Shown here piece after piece: positions 5,435 through 6,585 of a DNA stretch of 6,585 bases (within the stretch, counting starts at the first letter, position 1; each line of letters opens with the position of its first letter). The notes under the pieces were generated by a model. The model was not told the origin of the DNA. It saw only the letters and a list, made by a program, of their open reading frames with translations, and searched no databases. The translations under genes were made by a program, and so were the position numbers. The stretch is from Actinomycetota bacterium (GTDB taxonomy: Bacteria > Actinomycetota > Actinomycetes > Streptosporangiales > Streptosporangiaceae), in contig PMOU01000552.1 in NCBI GenBank assembly GCA_003161205.1, positions 5,202 to 11,786 on the forward strand. The letters run 5' to 3'.

Positions 5435-6585
5435 GTGGACGGGCGGGTACCGGCACAAGTGGAGCACACGCAGGAAGCAGACCACCCAGCGGCAGGTCAC
5501 CAGCACTGGCTGAGCCGGAACCGGCTCCTCGCCGCGAACGCGGCATTCACGGCCTACGCGGTCGCGCTGGCCGTGGACACCGGGCACGCCGACCGGACCT
5601 GGGCGATCTGGGCGGCCGTCGGCTACGGGGTCACCACCGCGATCCTGGTACTCACCCGGCACAAGAACGTGCCGGTGATCGTCCCGCTGCTGGTGTCGCT
5701 GGCCGGGGCCCTGGCCGCACCGGTGACCTGGCTGGTGACCCGGGTGGCGCCGACGCCCGAGGTGCAGGTCATCTCGCGATCGGCGGTGCTGCTGCTCCAG
5801 CACGGCAGCCCGTACCTGCCGGCCGGGCAGCTGGCCACCTGGCTGTCCTACAACCCGTACCTGCCGGTGATGGCGCTGTTCGGGCTGCCCAAGGCGCTGG
5901 GAGCGGCCGGCCTGTTCGGGGACCCCCGGCTGTGGCTCACGGTGGTGTCCATCGCCCTGATCGGGGCCGCGTTCACCATCGCGGCCCCGCACCGGCACTG
6001 CGACTCCTGCCGCCACAACGTCGCGCTGTCCACCATCTTCATCGCCGCCTCCCCGGTGATCGCGTTCCCGCTGGCGGTGGGGATCACCGACCCGCCGGTG
6101 ATCGCCCTGATGTTCCTCACCCTGGCGCTGATCGCCCGGCCGTCCAACCTGTACCGCGCGGCCGTGGCCCTCGGGGTCGCGTGCGCCATGAAGGCCACCG
6201 CCTGGCCCGCGGTCCCCGTCTTCACCGCGATGCTGGCCGCGCGTAACGCCGCCCGGTCGGCCTGGCGCTTCACCGGGGTCACGATCGCGGTGGCCCTGGT
6301 CCTGTGCGTCGCGCTGGCGCCCGCGGCCCTGACCAACCCGTACGCGTTCCTGCAGAACATCGTGCTGTTCCCGCTCGGCCTGACCAAGCACAAGACGCCC
6401 GCGGCCAGCCCGCTGCCCGGGCACCTGCTGGCCGTGACCGGGATGGCAGGCCACTGGGCCGCCGTCGGCCTGGTGCTGGTGGCCGGGCTCGGCTTCGCGG
6501 CCTCGCTGATCATCCGGCCGCCTCGCGATGCGCCCGCCGCTGCCTGGCGTATCGCGCTCGGCCTCGCGGTGATGTTCACGCTGGC
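5435..6585 (+). CDS. Polytopic membrane protein, probable GT-C/GT87-like glycosyltransferase, 3' end cut off by window edge
   Basis: Probably a membrane glycosyltransferase using a polyprenyl-phosphate sugar donor on the outer face of the cytoplasmic membrane; acceptor and sugar are unknown. The frame is open for 383 codons to the window edge. A short polar N-terminus rich in His, Gln and Glu (1-29) is followed by about ten hydrophobic segments, roughly at 30-50, 56-74, 78-102, 141-160, 166-184, 197-214, 219-234, 241-260, 281-299 and 340-360, with another starting near 371. Family-like features are GSPYLP (124-129) followed by YNPYLPVMALFGLP (139-152), resembling the GxPY...YxP pattern of GT87/DUF2029 proteins, the segment FPLAVGITDPP (211-221), and TPAASPLPGHLLA (321-333). 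A cluster HRHCDSCRH lies at 186-194 between two membrane segments. The family call rests on topology and these motifs as I remember them; the catalytic acidic residue is not identified. It could be an uncharacterised membrane protein of another kind. Confidence 0.65.
   Translation, partial: MDGRVPAQVEHTQEADHPAAGHQHWLSRNRLLAANAAFTAYAVALAVDTGHADRTWAIWAAVGYGVTTAILVLTRHKNVPVIVPLLVSLAGALAAPVTWLVTRVAPTPEVQVISRSAVLLLQHGSPYLPAGQLATWLSYNPYLPVMALFGLPKALGAAGLFGDPRLWLTVVSIALIGAAFTIAAPHRHCDSCRHNVALSTIFIAASPVIAFPLAVGITDPPVIALMFLTLALIARPSNLYRAAVALGVACAMKATAWPAVPVFTAMLAARNAARSAWRFTGVTIAVALVLCVALAPAALTNPYAFLQNIVLFPLGLTKHKTPAASPLPGHLLAVTGMAGHWAAVGLVLVAGLGFAASLIIRPPRDAPAAAWRIALGLAVMFTL

Noticed and set aside
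5350..6246. Plus-strand open frame of 298 codons overlapping the membrane-protein gene
   Set aside because: It is out of frame with the membrane protein, dominated by Arg, Gly, Ala and Pro, and begins inside the probable promoter.
5417..6454. Minus-strand open frame of 345 codons opposite the membrane protein
   Set aside because: The translation is low-complexity Gly/Arg/Gln/His, while the plus-strand frame from 5435 gives a coherent series of membrane segments with a ribosome binding site.

Overview
The window is very GC-rich, with G or C in most third codon positions, GTG starts and TANNNT-type -10 elements. It carries the mtrA-mtrB-lpqB cluster, which is characteristic of Actinobacteria (Actinomycetota). 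The uracil-DNA glycosylase has the actinobacterial form of motif A (GQDPYPTPG). The gene next to mtrA is ung, whereas in mycobacteria I recall tmk in that position, so this is probably a non-mycobacterial actinomycete. I cannot name the genus.

Layout. From 1 to 4357 everything is on the minus strand and reads mtrA (response regulator), mtrB (sensor kinase), lpqB (lipoprotein). The genes are tightly packed: lpqB starts inside the last codons of mtrB, and mtrB starts either inside the end of mtrA or 16 bases after it. The lpqB 3' end runs off the left edge of the window. A 236-base divergent intergenic region (4358-4593) separates mtrA from ung, which is on the plus strand at 4594-5268. A 166-base gap (5269-5434) holds a possible terminator, a good promoter candidate and a structured leader. 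It is followed by a polytopic membrane protein (5435 to the right edge, 3' truncated) that resembles GT-C/GT87-type (DUF2029-like) polyprenyl-phosphate-dependent glycosyltransferases.

How they work together. MtrB is the membrane sensor kinase and MtrA its response regulator. LpqB is the exported lipoprotein reported in mycobacteria to interact with the MtrB sensor region and tune MtrA phosphorylation. The system coordinates cell-wall metabolism, septation and replication in the actinobacteria where it has been studied. Ung is a base-excision repair enzyme, and the membrane protein probably acts in envelope glycan assembly. Nothing in the sequence ties these two to MtrAB beyond proximity.

No previously undescribed system is evident. 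The window is mostly conserved core chromosome, with no mobile element, CRISPR array, tRNA or rRNA. The points most worth a second look are a tyrosine in place of the DNA-intercalating leucine of Ung, a four-cysteine segment in LpqB, a His/Cys cluster in the membrane glycosyltransferase, and a short leader with two mutually exclusive pairings just before that gene.
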